Part shown: positions 1-13,800 of the stretch, piece after piece
How the letters are laid out: each line of letters opens with the position of its first letter
How positions within the stretch are numbered: the stretch's first letter is position 1
NCBI GenBank assembly: GCA_951804985.1
Contig: OX638133.1
Location: forward strand, 35,613,963 to 35,677,962
Length of the DNA stretch: 64,000 bases
Direction of reading: 5' to 3'
From: Dryomyza anilis
Lineage: Eukaryota; Arthropoda; Insecta; Diptera; Dryomyzidae
Notes under the pieces: generated by a model
What the model saw: the letters and a program-made list of their open reading frames with translations, nothing else
Database searches by the model: none
What the model was told of the DNA's origin: nothing
Program-made: the position numbers and the translations under genes

Positions 1-179
1 TTCTCATAAGTTATAATTCGAAAAATGTACAAAAATTAATAAAATCATGGATTTTATAGTGAATAAAATCCAAAAAAAATTTGGATGGATTTTTATTGGA
101 GTGGAGTGTATAACCCAGCCCTGGTAGTGATACCAATTAACCTTAGAGAAAATCTGAAGACCTTCCTACGTGGTTTTGG

Positions 180-570
180 TCCATCACAAATGATCCGGTC
201 GTTGATGCGAATTTTTTTCAGTTTGGAGAGTTCCATACTTGGAGAGTTCTATTGTAAATGAGCTGGTATTACAAGTGGGTTCGAGGGTATGTACTCCGTT
301 TTTTGCGAGTTTTTCGTTTCCCTCTATGTTGCAGTGGACGGGAACCCAAATTAGACGAGACTGTTTTTGTGCTAGCCAGCTTTTGTAGTGAGGTATAACA
401 ATTGTCGACAGTTTTAGATTTTATTACATTATTTTCTAGACCTTTAATTGCCGCTTGACTGTCTACGTAAATATTGATTAAATTTTTGGTCGACTTTCCG
501 GATAGATGGTCTGCCGTTTTTTAAATAGCTACAGTTTCTGCCTGAAATGCGCTGCTAGTTTGTATGATCT
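180..570 (-). pseudogene. LINE RNase H fragment, decayed
   Basis: Reading the minus strand gives SSAFQAETVAI, then a stop, then NIYVDSQAAIKGLENNVIKS. After one frameshift comes RLIWVPVHCNIEGNEKLAKN. These are the central and C-terminal motifs of the RNase H domain of I/R1/LOA-type non-LTR elements. The stop and frameshift make it a relic. It resembles the plus-strand fragment at 42700-43570. Confidence 0.75.
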
Positions 571-719
571 AGTGGTGATCTATTAATAAAAATAAATAAC
601 AAAAATATGGTAATAAAATTGTTATTAGAACTTTTTATTGATTTCGTAATTCAATCCTACGATTTGTGAAAAGATCTCTGGGGATCTTTTCGACTTTGTC
701 ACTAATCGGAGGGTTAATA

Positions 720-1000
720 CCTGAGCTGTAAAGATTGGATTTCGATTACTCTTGATTACGATTACTAAAGAATCGTAATCAAAAATTTTGAAATCGATTT
801 TTAGTAGTCGTAATCAAAAATTTTGATTACGATTAGAAATAGTCAAAAAGTAATTTGATTCTTAGTACATTTTTTGATTATTTTGATTTTTCACGACTAC
901 TTTAAAATAATTAAGAAATAGTAATCCGACTACTTTTTTTGACTATTTGAAAATAATCAAAAAAAAGTAATCCGACTACTTTTTTGTAAATCAATTAATA
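720..1000. repeat. Cryptic simple repeat (AATCGTAATCAAAAA-like)
   Basis: Degenerate units of GATTACGATTA / TAATCAAAAA recur, and AAAAAGTAATCCGACTACTTTTTT appears twice. The stretch is low-complexity and without coding signal. Confidence 0.6.
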
Positions 1001-3924
1001 TTTTGTTTATTATATTACAACGACGATATAGTGTCTTTATATTTTTGATATTCTTAAAAGTATTATATAAGTGGTCGTCTGTCTGCTCGCTTTTTAATAA
1101 GGTCGTATTTTGATTGAATTCTCCTTGAAAGTCTGGCAGCATTGGACAACAATATTGTAGTTGCATTGTTAATATGTAAAACTACTGCACAAAACTTTGC
1201 AAATTCTCTTTCTCTCTCTCTATACTATCTCTCTTTCTTAGTAGTCGCTCCTCGTTGAACGTCATACGCCATTCGCTCATGAACTTTGAACTTTTGCCTA
1301 GAATTTTCGACTATTCATGTTAAAATCTGGGGGTGCTCCCAGCGATGCATAAGAAGAGCCGCTTGCTTCATCACCCTATTATTTAGCTCTAAAATTTTAA
1401 TTATTTTAGAGTCTTTAATAATTCGGAATTTATCAAACCTTATACTTTCGAAATTTTTCAAAATGTTTGAATATTTTGAAAAATATGTCCATATTACATT
1501 TTTGAAAATACCAATTTGTATTCATTTTTGTATGTGCATTTATTTTAATGAACGAAATTGTGTTTTTATAAAAAAAAATCGTAATGGAAACATGCTATGC
1601 GAGTTATTAACAATATTAATTTTATAACTGAGGATTCACTCGATTTTTATTATTAAAACAATGGGTCATCGATTTTAGCTTCGTATGACTGAGGTAATTT
1701 TTTATACTCTTTTCACTTTGCAAATCGCACGTTTCTCATTGCCGCATTGAATACCATGCAATTTAGCTATTTTTTTTTAAATAGATTTTTTTTTGTATAT
1801 CTTTTTTATTCACCAAACGAAAGACGGACACAGTATGTTAAAGCGTGCAATTCCCGGCTTTTATACTTTATACCAGGCTGTAGTTTTTCTAACTTGCAAA
1901 AATTAGTTGCAGCTACCGCGGGTTTGATGACCACAGTTTTTCCACTAATGCATGCTCTTGTGGTTCATTTTCTAGATACATTTCATATATTTTTGACCAG
2001 CGCCTAGCTACCAACCAACCACCATGCACACCGTTGTTGCGCTTTTGAATCGACCAACAGCACCTGCGACATTCACAGAGCACCTCTTGTAATATCTCTG
2101 TCTGCAACCCGGTATCTTAACAACACCACCACCAGCACCACCTCCTCCTTTATTATTTTCTTCTGCTTCTTCCTCTTATTTTCTTATGTGGCAGCAAGTG
2201 TTTTGTGTGCACCGCTCGACTGACGACTGCACCGCTTGAAAAGTGGTTCGAATGTGCGAACGGCAAACGCTCGTTGGACGGACGAACATCAGACGGAGCT
2301 TCGGCAGATCTACATTTGCCTCCTTTCTATCTTTCTTTTGGCGCGCACCTCAAAGTAGCCACTTTATTCGGCGCGTAGCCCACATACAGGCAGCTCTTTT
2401 AGCCATGGCCGAGAGCAGTAAACTGCTGGTGGTTTGTTCGTTGGTTGGCCGCTCGTTCGGGCATTCGGTCGTTTGTTCGTGTAGCTGCTTGACAGCCTAA
2501 CTTGGCTCTTGCTTGACTGGCTGCACATGAATTTACGTTTGTGCTGTTTGTTGTTATTTTATGCGGCAACTTTTGAAATTTTGTTTGTTGCTAACATATG
2601 TTATACAGGGCCTTAAAAATATGCACAAAGTTTCATGAGGTTATTTTTAGTTCTTACACATTCCACAAGACATCATCACTGCTTCTGTAGCATTACCATG
2701 CTTCCTGGTATCATTATAAATTATAAAAACTGCGGTGATCTGTAATGAAATTTTGATAAAATCTCAGTGAAAGTCAAAATTTGTATTTTTATATTGGTTA
2801 ATTTTAACTTTACGTACATATTTAATAAAAATAAGTCATGTGTTTGTGATATGCCATAGGAAAAGTAATTTAATAATTCTAAATTCAACAAATGCTTTTT
2901 AGGCATACCACATCACCCTGTGCCGCCATGGGTACAAGAGAAGCTGGCGTTGCCAATACAAATTTTGCAATCAACTCTTTCACGCACCAAAACATTTACA
3001 TATAGCCAGCCCTTTCGCAGAGCTCTTTATGAAGGTTACCTTACCTGGCTTTGATTTGAAAAACAAATACATAAATAATTCCATACATCAAAGTCACAGC
3101 GCTTGGAATTTGAATAGCTTTTAAACATAGGAGGCACATGTGAGCGACCGGATACAGCCACAGGGCTGGTTCAAGTGGCAACAACACAATAACCAACACG
3201 CAAAGACCGAAAGAGAGCGCGAGTGTTAGACGGCGTACGAACGACAAAACAAGAGAGAGTGCTACAATATGACGCATACTTTAGGGCATAATACAGGTGT
3301 TGCCAATTGAGAGACACATACAGAAAGCATAATTCCAAATGTCAAATGAAATTCACAGTGACATAGCATATGTCATATTATTTCTTGTACTTTCAAATTA
3401 GAAACTCAACACCAAGTATTATGAGTACAAAAATAGATCTTGTTTATATTTTTCAAGATATTTTCAGATTTGTATATATAATGTCTGGATTGGTAGGTAG
3501 CTTTTTTGTCATTGACACTGTGGTATTAGTTTTTTAATCATCTCAGCCCTTTTAATCATATTCTTCGTAGCTCTTTCTCGTCTTCCAAATAAATTTTGTC
3601 ATATTTTTATATGTCGACTGCTCTTTTTCACTCTTCTCTGTTCATAGTTCATCAAATAAGCTTGTTTTCTCTAAATTTGCGGCTGCACTAAATACAAGAG
3701 ACGTCGTTTGTCTTGTTGTCTAAACAATTACACTATACAACAGTATACAAAAATATTGCACGACTTTTTTATATTTGCGAATTTATTTATTCTAATGCAA
3801 AATATTCAATTATGTTGTTCAGTGTTATTCTATCGAATCAGTTGTTGCGCACGCCTCTATCAATTCTCTTCCTCTTAAAATTTTAGATTTTTGTATTACC
3901 CCAGTTGCCAATTTTTACGGATCT
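1001..3924. other. Intergenic stretch, no gene recognised
   Basis: Mostly AT-rich single-copy-looking DNA. There is a CT-rich microsatellite near 1206-1245. A more GC-rich island at ~2010-2510 has no supportable frame and could be regulatory or the edge of an upstream gene. The short frames here lack family resemblance. Confidence 0.4.
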
Positions 3925-4100
3925 ACTACGTTTGGTCGACACTCGTTTGGTCGACAGCTCATTTAGTCGACAGTACGTTTGGTCGACAGCTTCATTTGGT
4001 CAACACATGTTTGGTCGACACACGTTTGGTTGACATACGTTTGGTCGACACACGTTTGTCGACCAAACGTGTGTGTGTCGTTTGGTCGACACAGGTGAAA
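3925..4100. repeat. Minisatellite of TTTGGTCGACA units
   Basis: About ten units of (C)GTTTGGTCGACANNN, 14-18 bp apart, run head to tail, and an inverted unit (TGTCGACCAAACG) occurs at the 3' end. Internal SalI-type palindromes GTCGAC recur throughout. Confidence 0.85.
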
Positions 4101-4985
4101 ATACCCAGTTAACTAAACAATATTTTAATGATAAAACTGTCCTACAAAATTCAAATTTTGACGTGCTGCAGTAAAAGTTACAGTAAATATTAAATATAAT
4201 TAAAAATATTAAATATCCGCAAATGGCATCAGTTTTGTCAAATTGGCTCTAGTTTTTGAGATATAGCTCATTTTTATTTATTTCTCATTATTTTTGTCTT
4301 CTTTTGTTTTTATAATTCATACAAAAGAGAAGAATGAAATTATCTTTCGGAACGGGCAAAAAAGATAGCTTTTGATACAAAAACCGCCCGTGTTGGCTTG
4401 AAATCTTTAGAAAAAATGTTTCTAAACAGCATTGAACCTGCCAAAAATCTCGGAAGATTACGTTTCTGTCATATTTCGGGAATGTTTCTGATATATTTCC
4501 GACAAACACACAGATAAATGGAAGTTTTTCTGTTGTCCTTTTTAAATCAATTTCGTAATTTCCACGGTTTTCTTTAATAAATGAAATTGTTTGTTTTCCG
4601 TACAGATTACTTTCGTTAAAAGTATTCTTAAATTACGTTAATTTTACACAAGTCATAGGACATATATTTTCTACTGGGCGGACGTTTGGGTTTTTGAAAT
4701 AAAGGGTATTTTTCGAGTGGTGCCTCATCTGCGCGATGACGGAATCGTCGAATACTCTGAGTATGATTCCAGTACTTGCGCATGCAGAGAAACATGACGA
4801 AGACAGAGTCGATGATAATGTTGTTGGCAATGAAGGATGGGGTGGTGTGGAGTAGGGTGGTGTGAGGTTGTTATTGTGGGTATGGGTTTGCGATGAGTAT
4901 GTGTTGTGGCACAGTGTCTGTATACAACGCGGTACGTAGGTAGTTGTAGAGGTAGTCGTCGTCGTTGTTCGTCGTCGTCTCTGCG

Positions 4986-5471
4986 TCAGTCAGTTTTCAC
5001 ATTTTTTGCATTTGCCTTCGTCGTAGTTTTTAATCGAAAATGTTTGCGGCGGCGAAAAGATGTAGCGAAACGTTTTCTCGCGAAATTTTTGTGAATATTT
5101 GTAGAAATTCATTGAGAAAAAAATTATTGAAAAAACAACATTTTATGGTGAAAAACTGTTGCAGTTTTGCAATAAAATTATAAAAATAATTTCGATAAAA
5201 CCTAAATAAAAAAAAAAATACAATTCAAAACATTTGTGAAAAATCTGCAGCAAAAATTTCATCTAGTGAAAATTGAGGTACAGCAAGCAGCAGTCAAAGT
5301 GAATAATTTCAACAAATTTACAAAATATAAAAGTAAAATATATATCATTATTATTTCTTTGTGCAAATCGTGTGAGTGTGAAAAATATGCCAATTGGTTA
5401 CTTTTGTTGTTGTTAAGTTGCTGATGTAACGTTTTTTTCTACGTTTCCAACAATAATAATTTTTGCGAAAA
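4986..5471 (+). promoter_or_regulatory. Probable Sin3A promoter and non-coding first exon
   Basis: Two overlapping fly initiator matches (TCAGTC at 4986, TCAGTT at 4990) precede ~480 bases of A-rich leader-like sequence without a long frame. It ends at a good splice donor (AA|GTGAGT, intron from 5472). The next convincing acceptor leading into the Sin3A leader is at 14834, implying a 9.36 kb first intron. No TATA box or clear DPE is visible. The exon assignment is an inference from splice sites and composition. Confidence 0.45.
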
Positions 5472-7387
5472 GTGAGTTTTTTGTTTTGTGACCTATTCTA
5501 ATTTGTGTTTAACCGGAGATATATATTTGGTTTGATTTGATTCATAACTGTATTACAGAAAAGTGCAAAATTTTGTATTACATATAAACGTATAAAACTT
5601 GTGAAAAGTACAAAATACAAATTTTTAGGTTAGGTCGTCAATTTCAATTGGTTTATATATGTACGACGTTGTTTCTTTCACACATACACTCAAATACAAA
5701 TACCCATGTCTGCGTGTGTGTGTGATTTTCGTATGTGCGCCGCTCTTGTATATCTCACAAACTGAGTGTACGAGAGTATATCACCTCGTTCCCCCTCCCA
5801 CATATTCTATCTATCTTTTCAACCATCTGTAAGTGAATTTCTTCTGTATTTTCATTGAATTTTTCTTCGTTTTGAATTTATATTTGATTTTTCTTTTGTA
5901 TTTCTTTGTGTTCGGCATGTTCTTTTGTGCGAAAATTCTAAAATTGCCGGGTCCACATAAAATATTGACACTTTTAGTGGAGGGGAGGTTGGGTTAGATA
6001 TCACAAACCAAAAAGTGGTGCTAAATTCGAATTGAATTAACTGGAAATTGTGCCCGATTTTGTGATGTTGTACAAATTTTCGGTTTTACTCTGCAAACTA
6101 CACAATAATCAAATTCTTGAAAAAATCAACGCTATACATGTTTTATAATGAAATTATCGAAGCAAATGTGACATCTGAGAGAAAGTATCCAGCTCGAGAA
6201 TATCTCTATGCTGTTGTTTGAATTTGTATTGAAATTATTCAATCAAATACAATGTTTTCTTTAGCTTTGTGCTCAATGTTTTGATATATTTCTATGTTTG
6301 CTGACAAATCTTTCTTTTGTGCTAAATTTTCGTATATTTCAAAAGCTGCAGAGTGTTATATTTTTGGTACGTAGGCAATTTCATACTTTTTAAATTATTT
6401 TCGCATAAAACTTTTAACTATGAGTTTAAGTTAATCGATGAAAATCGGTTAGTTAAAGTGACAATTTCAATTTGAATCTGTCAAATATAATTTTAACTGT
6501 TTGTTATATTCTTATGCACTACAATTTACAATTTTAAGATTTATTTTCGTTAGAAAATTTAAAAAAAGTCTAATTTAAATTTATGCTCCAGGTTAATTTT
6601 GATTATAGTTGTGGCATGGGTCGTTATATTTCATATTCATCTACATTTTATTAATTAACAGACACGAAAATTAATTTAACGGAATCTTTTCTTATCGAAG
6701 ACTATCGAAAACCGCAAATAAAAATAAATTGATTCTATAAATGATATCGTTTCGATATCGTTTAGTTTACTGCGTAGTTCGTTGTAATTCTACAACGATG
6801 AAATTTTAATTACATTTTTGGAGCATTATTTGACAAATTTTCTTGTGTTACTAACGTTGGAACCTTGTAAATAATACAAATGAAAGCATGAGGTTGCAAT
6901 TGGTGCGAAGTTAATATTTTAATAATAGTACCGAGACAACATTAGCGGTATTTTTCTTGATTATTTGATCTAAATAATAGAGTATTGTAGAATTTTAAAG
7001 ACATATTTTCGTCCTATCATGGGAATGAGAAGGAAACATTACATTTCAAAGATTTTTTTTTTCTTTTTCATTAAGCTGACCCTAGTTTGAAGCCAATTTG
7101 TTCGACATTTGTTAGGATATGTTCACTAATGCGTAAAACTCTGAAATAAAACCACAGAACTCGTAAAACTAGGTATTTAAAGAAAAAAAATCTTGAGTGG
7201 AAAGAAACATTTTTTTTTTATTTCTGTAAAAAATTTAATAATTTTTATAAAAATATTGGAATTAATATATAAAATGGAACATTTTGCTACAGTGTTAAGA
7301 ATAAAAAAAAAAGAAAATAGCCTCTGATGGACTGTTTTTCATCATTTTAAACTCCGGGTACAAGGTCTGAATTTATCTGCTTAAATA
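5472..7387 (+). other. 5' part of Sin3A intron 1
   Basis: AT-rich intronic sequence with no coding or clear repeat signal. A short block at 5640-5830 has CA-repeat and pyrimidine-rich character. Confidence 0.35.
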
Positions 7388-8281
7388 CACTAAAAAAAAC
7401 CAAGATGTTTATGAAAGTCTTGCTTGCAACTATCTGTTTAAATTTACGCCTTGTATCAAATATTCAAACATCCCATAAGTTTCAATAAATTTGCAGCAAA
7501 ACCATTAATATTTTTTAATATGACATATATGCAGATAGTTACGAGATGTTTGCCACAACAGCAATGAAAATTGAGATATTTACAGTTGACTGATAGCAAA
7601 CATACTGAGTTCTTAGACATTTGCAGCAAAACTGTTGAGTTATTTTGACATTTGACTACTGTAAACTACTGTTCCCTACGCTCGATTTATTCACAACAAT
7701 TATAACATGGTGTAAAAAAGTGTAAGCTCAAATATTACATTTTAATGGTAAAAGTGAAAATAAAATTTCCTGAGATTGAAATTATCGACACGTGATGGAA
7801 AATTATTTATTTTCAGTGTTTTCTTTTATTTCTTTGACCGCGAAGAAGCCTCAAGTCGTTTTACAATTTTACCTTTGAAGGCGATGTACGATTCTATGTT
7901 AAAAAATGGATTCCTTTTAATTCAATTCAATAAAAATTACGCCGCGAATTCTAATGGAGTACCTTTTCCAAATATTCATCAACTATCTTCCTATTTGTAA
8001 GATTTTTAATAGATGGTTGCTATACGTAATCGTAAATTTGAAAGATGGTTGCTAGCAGTATTTGACGGATGTTTGAGAGATGGTTGTCTCAAATACGATC
8101 TAAATAATTTGTAAATATCTTGATATTTAGGGCTGTGATATTTCTGGTAAACATCTTGTTTTCTAAGGTCCAATTTTACAATATCCAGTTAAGGGTTTCA
8201 GTTCCATATATTCTATGGGTAACTCTTAAGTTAAAGTGACAGTTAGTGCTTAACCGAAGATGACGAAAACGGCTCTTAGTG
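7388..8281. mobile_element. Non-autonomous DNA element with CACTAA..TTAGTG ends, interrupted by a smaller MITE
   Basis: The left end CACTAAAAAAAACCAAGATG pairs with the right end AAACATCTTGTTTTCT..AGTG in inverted orientation. Flanking TA dinucleotides suggest a Tc1/mariner-type duplication. The right terminal repeat is split by the 113 bp MITE at 8165-8277. The ends match the 388 bp element at 21985-22372. No transposase frame is seen. Confidence 0.6.
8165..8277. mobile_element. 113 bp miniature MITE (AAGGGYCGTTTWCAC family), copy 1
   Basis: It starts AAGGTCCAATTTTAC and ends GACGAAAACGGCTCTT. Internally it matches the element at 34471-34581 (ATCCAGTTAAG, CCATATATTCTAT, TTAAAGTGACAGTTAGTGCTT). 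It sits inside the right terminal repeat of the larger element. Confidence 0.7.
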
Positions 8282-10265
8282 TAGTAAAAATGTCTAACAA
8301 TAAAACTATTTCTGGGAATTTTACTCTTGTGTGTTGAGGGAGTTAGATTAATTTTATTATTGGGTTTTCTTGATTAGTTTTTCTACTAGGTGTTATGTTT
8401 ATTGGTTTTGCAAAGAAATGATTTGTTTAGTGTGTATTTTATTTTGTTGCAAAATTTATTTATAGAAAAATATTTTTATAGTATAAAGAGCGGCAAAGAC
8501 GACAGATAGACGGGGGCAAATACGACGACACAGTCGACTGTGGTGTAATGTGCTTTTGTTGTAGTTGTGTTGTAGTTTTTGTTGTTTATTTTGTTTTTGT
8601 TGTTGCAGTTGAAATGCCAGCATTTAGTATGTAACTGTTTTTGTAGTTTTAATATGTGTTTTATTTTATTTTGTTTTCTTTGTGAAATAAATTTAGCGTA
8701 TATTTATTTTTTTATTTTACTTTTGTATTAAAATGTAAAACAACGTTTTTCTTTTAAAAGTTTTTTAAATTAATGTTTTTTTTTTTTTTCTTAAATGTTT
8801 ATTGTATTTAAAAACAACAGATAAAGTAGGTATTTTTGTCGTGCTGTTATGTAGAATTAAAAATTCAATAAATAAAATTGTAAATCAAAGAAAAATTCTA
8901 CAATTTATTCGTTCGTTCGTTTGTTTCTTCGTTCATTGTTTTCAACGCATATCTTTGCTTTGAGTAGTGGTTTTATTTTATATATATATATTATTTAAAT
9001 ATATATTTATACACTGTATAATCTCTGTGTGTCTGCGTGCGCGCAAAAATGGAGGGAAACCCCTGCAACACTCCGCAACACCCTCATTATTTTATTTTAT
9101 TTTTATTCTTTAATTCGTTGCATGCTACCATAGTATGATGTGCTATTTTTGCCTGCTGCTCTGTTGGGGCCTCCTACAAAATTTCACCATCTGCAGTAAC
9201 AACACTGCAGCAACACAACACAACTTCACCTCCACCACCAACTACTTCACCATCATCATCACCTACTTCTCCATCTCATCACATCACCATCAGCTACTTC
9301 TTGAACAACACCCCACCACCTCCCACACTTATAAAAAGCAGTGCTTCGCTCACTCACGCACGCACATATGCAGCTCATCTCGCATACCTTTGTTTGCATG
9401 TCTCACACATACCACAACCACCACCAACACCAACCGCTCTTCTCATACATGATCGTTCAGTCACTGTTGCTTCTGGTCTCTCTGCCTGCCACCCAACGCC
9501 AACTCCTTCACTTTGCTCATTGTTGCGCTCTTTGTATCGCTCGCTCGCTCTGTCTCTCTATCTGACTTGCGTGCGCTCACACAACACGCAACGCAACCCG
9601 CGTTCGTTGTCGTTGATTCGTTCAGCACCTTCGTTTGGTTAAGTTAGTCATTCTGTCTACCGTCCGTCCGTCGTATATACGATTCAAGGCTTATGTTGTT
9701 GTCTCGGGGTACAGTTTACAAAAACAACACAACCGAGAAGTCAATGCAGCTTCTCGTTGTATTTAATCGATTGATCGTCGTATTTTTTGTAGTTTACAAT
9801 TGGTTGTTGTTTTTTTTTTGTTTAATGGAATTTCTTTATTCTTTGCTATTTTGCGATTTCATTAAGAATTAATTAATATATTTTTAATTGTGTAATTAAT
9901 TTATAATTTTTATTTTAAAAATGTCTACATGTTCTGAATTTTCGGAATACATTTGACATTTTTTTGAGTTTGACTTTTTAAATGTTTGTATATTTGATAC
10001 ACATTAATATAAAAACCAAAATTGATTAGACAAATTTATATCCTTAAAATTAATAAATATCGTAAATAGAAGAAATGTAAATGTATTTAAATATTTACGA
10101 AGAGGAAAGTTTACGTGATTGATAAGAATCCCCTAATTATTACAATTATCTAAATATTTTTAATTCGAATGTGTAGTTTGCTATATTTATGAGAAATTCT
10201 GTGCTTTTGTGTTTAAATTTATTTTTCTGTGAAGCGTCGCAAAAATAAATATTTTTTAATACTAA
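8282..10265 (+). other. Sin3A intron 1, with a GC-richer island at ~9170-9720
   Basis: The flanks are AT-rich. The island at 9170-9720 is C-rich (CACCACCA, CTCTCTGCCTGCC) and ends in leader-like sequence with an initiator match TCATTC at 9648. It could be an intronic enhancer or an alternative promoter. No frame in it is convincing. Confidence 0.35.
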
Positions 10266-10880
10266 AAAAACGAGTCGGGAAAGTTAGGTCACATGGGTAA
10301 GTTCGGTCACATGGGACGGACTTTTATAGTCGGTCGGGCCCGACTATGGAATACCCTATACTCTTGGTGGATATATTCTTGGTATAATTTGGTGGCATAA
10401 TTTTTAATAATTTACGACTAAAATTTTCACTGCAAAAAATCGGTAAATAATGAAAAAATTAAAATGTGGTCGGATCACGCCCATTTTTGGAACATATATT
10501 TTTATGCGAATTATAACAATATGTTTTAAATTTTATAAATATATATCTAATACTTTTCGAGTTATTGGTTCCTAAAGAGTTCTATAAAAGTGACTTGTAT
10601 GAGAGGTGGTCGTGTCCGTTGACCGATTTGGCTCATTTCTGTATACACTACTATTTTTTTGGCTAAAACATGTTAAGACCAAATTTCATCGCACTCTGAC
10701 CAGTATTTCTCAAGTTAACTTGTAGTCGGACAGACACACGGAAATGGCTAAACGGACTCGTGTAGTGATGCTGATCAAGAATATATATACTTTTCCATAC
10801 CGGACACGCCTTTTAAGAGGCGTTACAATATATGCGCAAACTTAATATACCCTGTACCTCAAAGATGTAGGGTGTAACAA
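10266..10880 (+). repeat. Dispersed repeat R (CGAGTCGGGAAAGTTAGGTC), copy 1
   Basis: It opens with CGAGTCGGGAAAGTTAGGTC, has the palindromic GGTCGGGCCCGAC, and ends AATATACCCTGTACCTCAAA. It is homologous to minus-strand copy 38675-39255 and plus-strand copy 57605-58050. A short stub occurs at 56698-56730. The repeat is non-coding and unclassified. Confidence 0.7.
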
Positions 10881-13800
10881 CAACTTTAAAAAAAAACACT
10901 TAACATTTAATCATTTCTGTATTATTTAAAGTATCAAAACCTTTGCATGTTGCGTTGTAAATTTAATATTTTTAAGTGCAGTCTTGTTTTGACTTGAAAT
11001 CAAAGCTTAAACTAAATCATTATCCAACGTATTATAAATTGTTGTTGTTTTTTATATTGTTGCCTATATAATTTTGTATGTTGTTGTCGTTGTTGCTATT
11101 CGCTCACATTGTTGTGAACTACAAAGTTATTCTCATTGTTGTCGCTCACGAGGGCCATCAGACAGCCAGGGTTGCCTAAGTCGGAGTCTTTTGTACTTTT
11201 TGGAGTACACTTTGATTTTTTTAGTTTGCAGAAACCAATTCTTGTCGAAATATTAAACTTTGAAAACGGAATGTTTATAATATGCTTTATAAACTTGCAG
11301 CTAAACTCATATGTGTGGTTTTTCTGTGCAATTTTAAACAGTTTCACATTTTTAAAACGTCTAAGTAGTTTCTAATCAAATCGGCCAAATCGTTTCATAG
11401 AATTTAGTTTCTTAAAAAAATGTATTTGAAAACAATAACAATAATTTTGTTTGAGTTAAAAAATTGATTTCTAGTGCCCGAAAATTGTTTATTTATACCG
11501 CGAATAAGAAAAAACGGTTCGAAACGCAACCGTAACGCAATGCTTAATTGCGACTTGAAAAAGAGTGCTGATGCTTTGTGTGGACTGAGATCGTAACGCC
11601 TGAGCAACGCATAGCCAAAGTCGATAAACGGACGACCGACCTAACGCAACGTTGCGATTTGGCCTTTAGTATTTTTTAAATATGTATGACATATGCAGAT
11701 ATTTACCACCACATCAGTAAGATAAAATAAAAATTCCTGGGATCAATTTTCGACACGATTGTTCAAAAAAAGAAGTGATTTCATTGAAATGGAGTAGAAT
11801 ATACTACTTAACAGTAGAGTATTGAAAAGCAAATAAATAAAATATAGACGTAGAAAATACTACTATCAGAGTAGAATATAGCAAAAGCAAATAAAATAAG
11901 TTTTTTTTAAATGCAATACTACTGTCAACCAACTAGCAATGACTACTTTCGATGTCGTAGTCGTTAGTTTCTACCTTGTTTTAAGCATATTTTGTTTTTA
12001 TTATAAGTGTGTGTGTAGTTCGTCTGTCCGTCTGTCGTTGGCGTAATCATTTTGCAGATACCACCACTGACTGCAGTATTTAGCAGATACAGATAAACAC
12101 CCTATCAACGAGGCACGCTCCATGTTTTCGTTCCATGGTGTTGTTGTAGTCGTCGACGTCGTCGAAAGACAACTCTCGACGCTCGCTCTTATTTATTCTC
12201 TGCCAAAAGAGCAAAAACGCAACAGCAAAATTTTCCGCAACGTCACCACACTGCCCCACACTACCACCGCCTTGCATTCCAACAACAGAGTGCTGTCGTT
12301 GTTGTTATTGCTGTCACTGTAATATATTGATGATGTTGTTGTTGATAAAACAGCAACAGCAGATACAGAAGAACAGCAACCACTCAGAGTAGAGCATGCG
12401 TCGACTTTAACATCGTCATAAGCTCACTTTGAGTGTCAAGAGGAAGAGAGATTGTGAGAATATAAAGCGCGCATTCAGAGAGAGAGAGAGAGCAGCTTTG
12501 CATATGTAAATTGATTAAAATTAAATACGAAGAAGTTTTTTTTTTGTTTTTATAGACAACGTCTTTAAAATATTTATAAATTTAGCAATTTATAATTTTG
12601 TGTACTCACAACACACCCTGTAAATATTTATCGCACTCTGTAAATACATTTTTTGTTTTTTTCTTTTTTTTTTTTTACTTACAGTTTTTACATTTTGTCA
12701 ATACCTATATTTTTTTTCTATATTATTTATTTTTCTCATTCTATTCCTGTTGCACTGTCTTTTATTTATATTCTATTCTACAACGTCTTCGTTGTTGTAT
12801 TTCTTCGCGTCTGTCTACAAAGAATGTAGTTGTTTTAATTACTTGGTTGATTATCTGCTCAAATTCGAAAAATAGTATAGAGCTTATTATTTGATATTAT
12901 ATAGTATAGTTTAGCTGATGCTTAAATAGATGAATAATTCAGGCATATCGCGAACATCAGGGAAATATTCTATTCTCTAGGAATTTTTTCTTCCCAGGTA
13001 AAATTTGTTTGTATCGGCAATGTATCCCAGTAACAGTATTTCCTGCGGAATTTTGTTTAAAATCGAATTCGAGTTCGAATACATTTAGACAACATTACCA
13101 AACATTTTTTTGTGTTTCTTGTTGGCTATCTTTAACATTTCTGATAATAACGTTATAAACATATCGCCCATGTTCCGACTTTCGATCGAATTCCAATCGA
13201 ATTTCATATAAAATATGTAAACAAACGATTTTGAATTCTTTATTATTTTGAAATTTTTATTATTTGCAGTTAACTATACTTTTATTTATAATTCTCACCT
13301 TTTTAACTTTATTATAGTTTAAATTACAATTAGAACTGAACATCATGCAACGCTAAATCAGCTGTTTTGCCAAATGTCCAAACAGTGTTGGATAAAATTG
13401 CGTTGTGTTGTGCAAATAAATGTCGAAGTTTTGGCTGTTTTTTTTTGCGAAATAATTGAAATATTTCCTCTATAATTTTGTTTACGATACGTCTTTTTTT
13501 TAAGGGAAACATTTTTTCTTTTTCAAACAATGTTCACGCTACCTATTTTCCACTAAGTGTACAAATTTCGATGTACATTTTATTCAGAATAGCGCTGATT
13601 GTCGTCAAACATATTTTCATTTATATATTCAATTTATTCACGTATTCTGATAGATCACTCCCAATACTAAACTTAACAGTATCTATGCGATATCTTTTAA
13701 ATTCTGTTCAAAATAGCATTCTTTTTTTGCAATTTGATGGAATTTATTCAAGCTTTTCGATCTTACAATTGCCGTATTCACGGTACGACATTGTATGTAT

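Noticed and set aside
2243..2500. 85-codon frame in the GC-richer upstream island
   Set aside because: Composition alone explains it. There is no splice structure, motif or supportable start.
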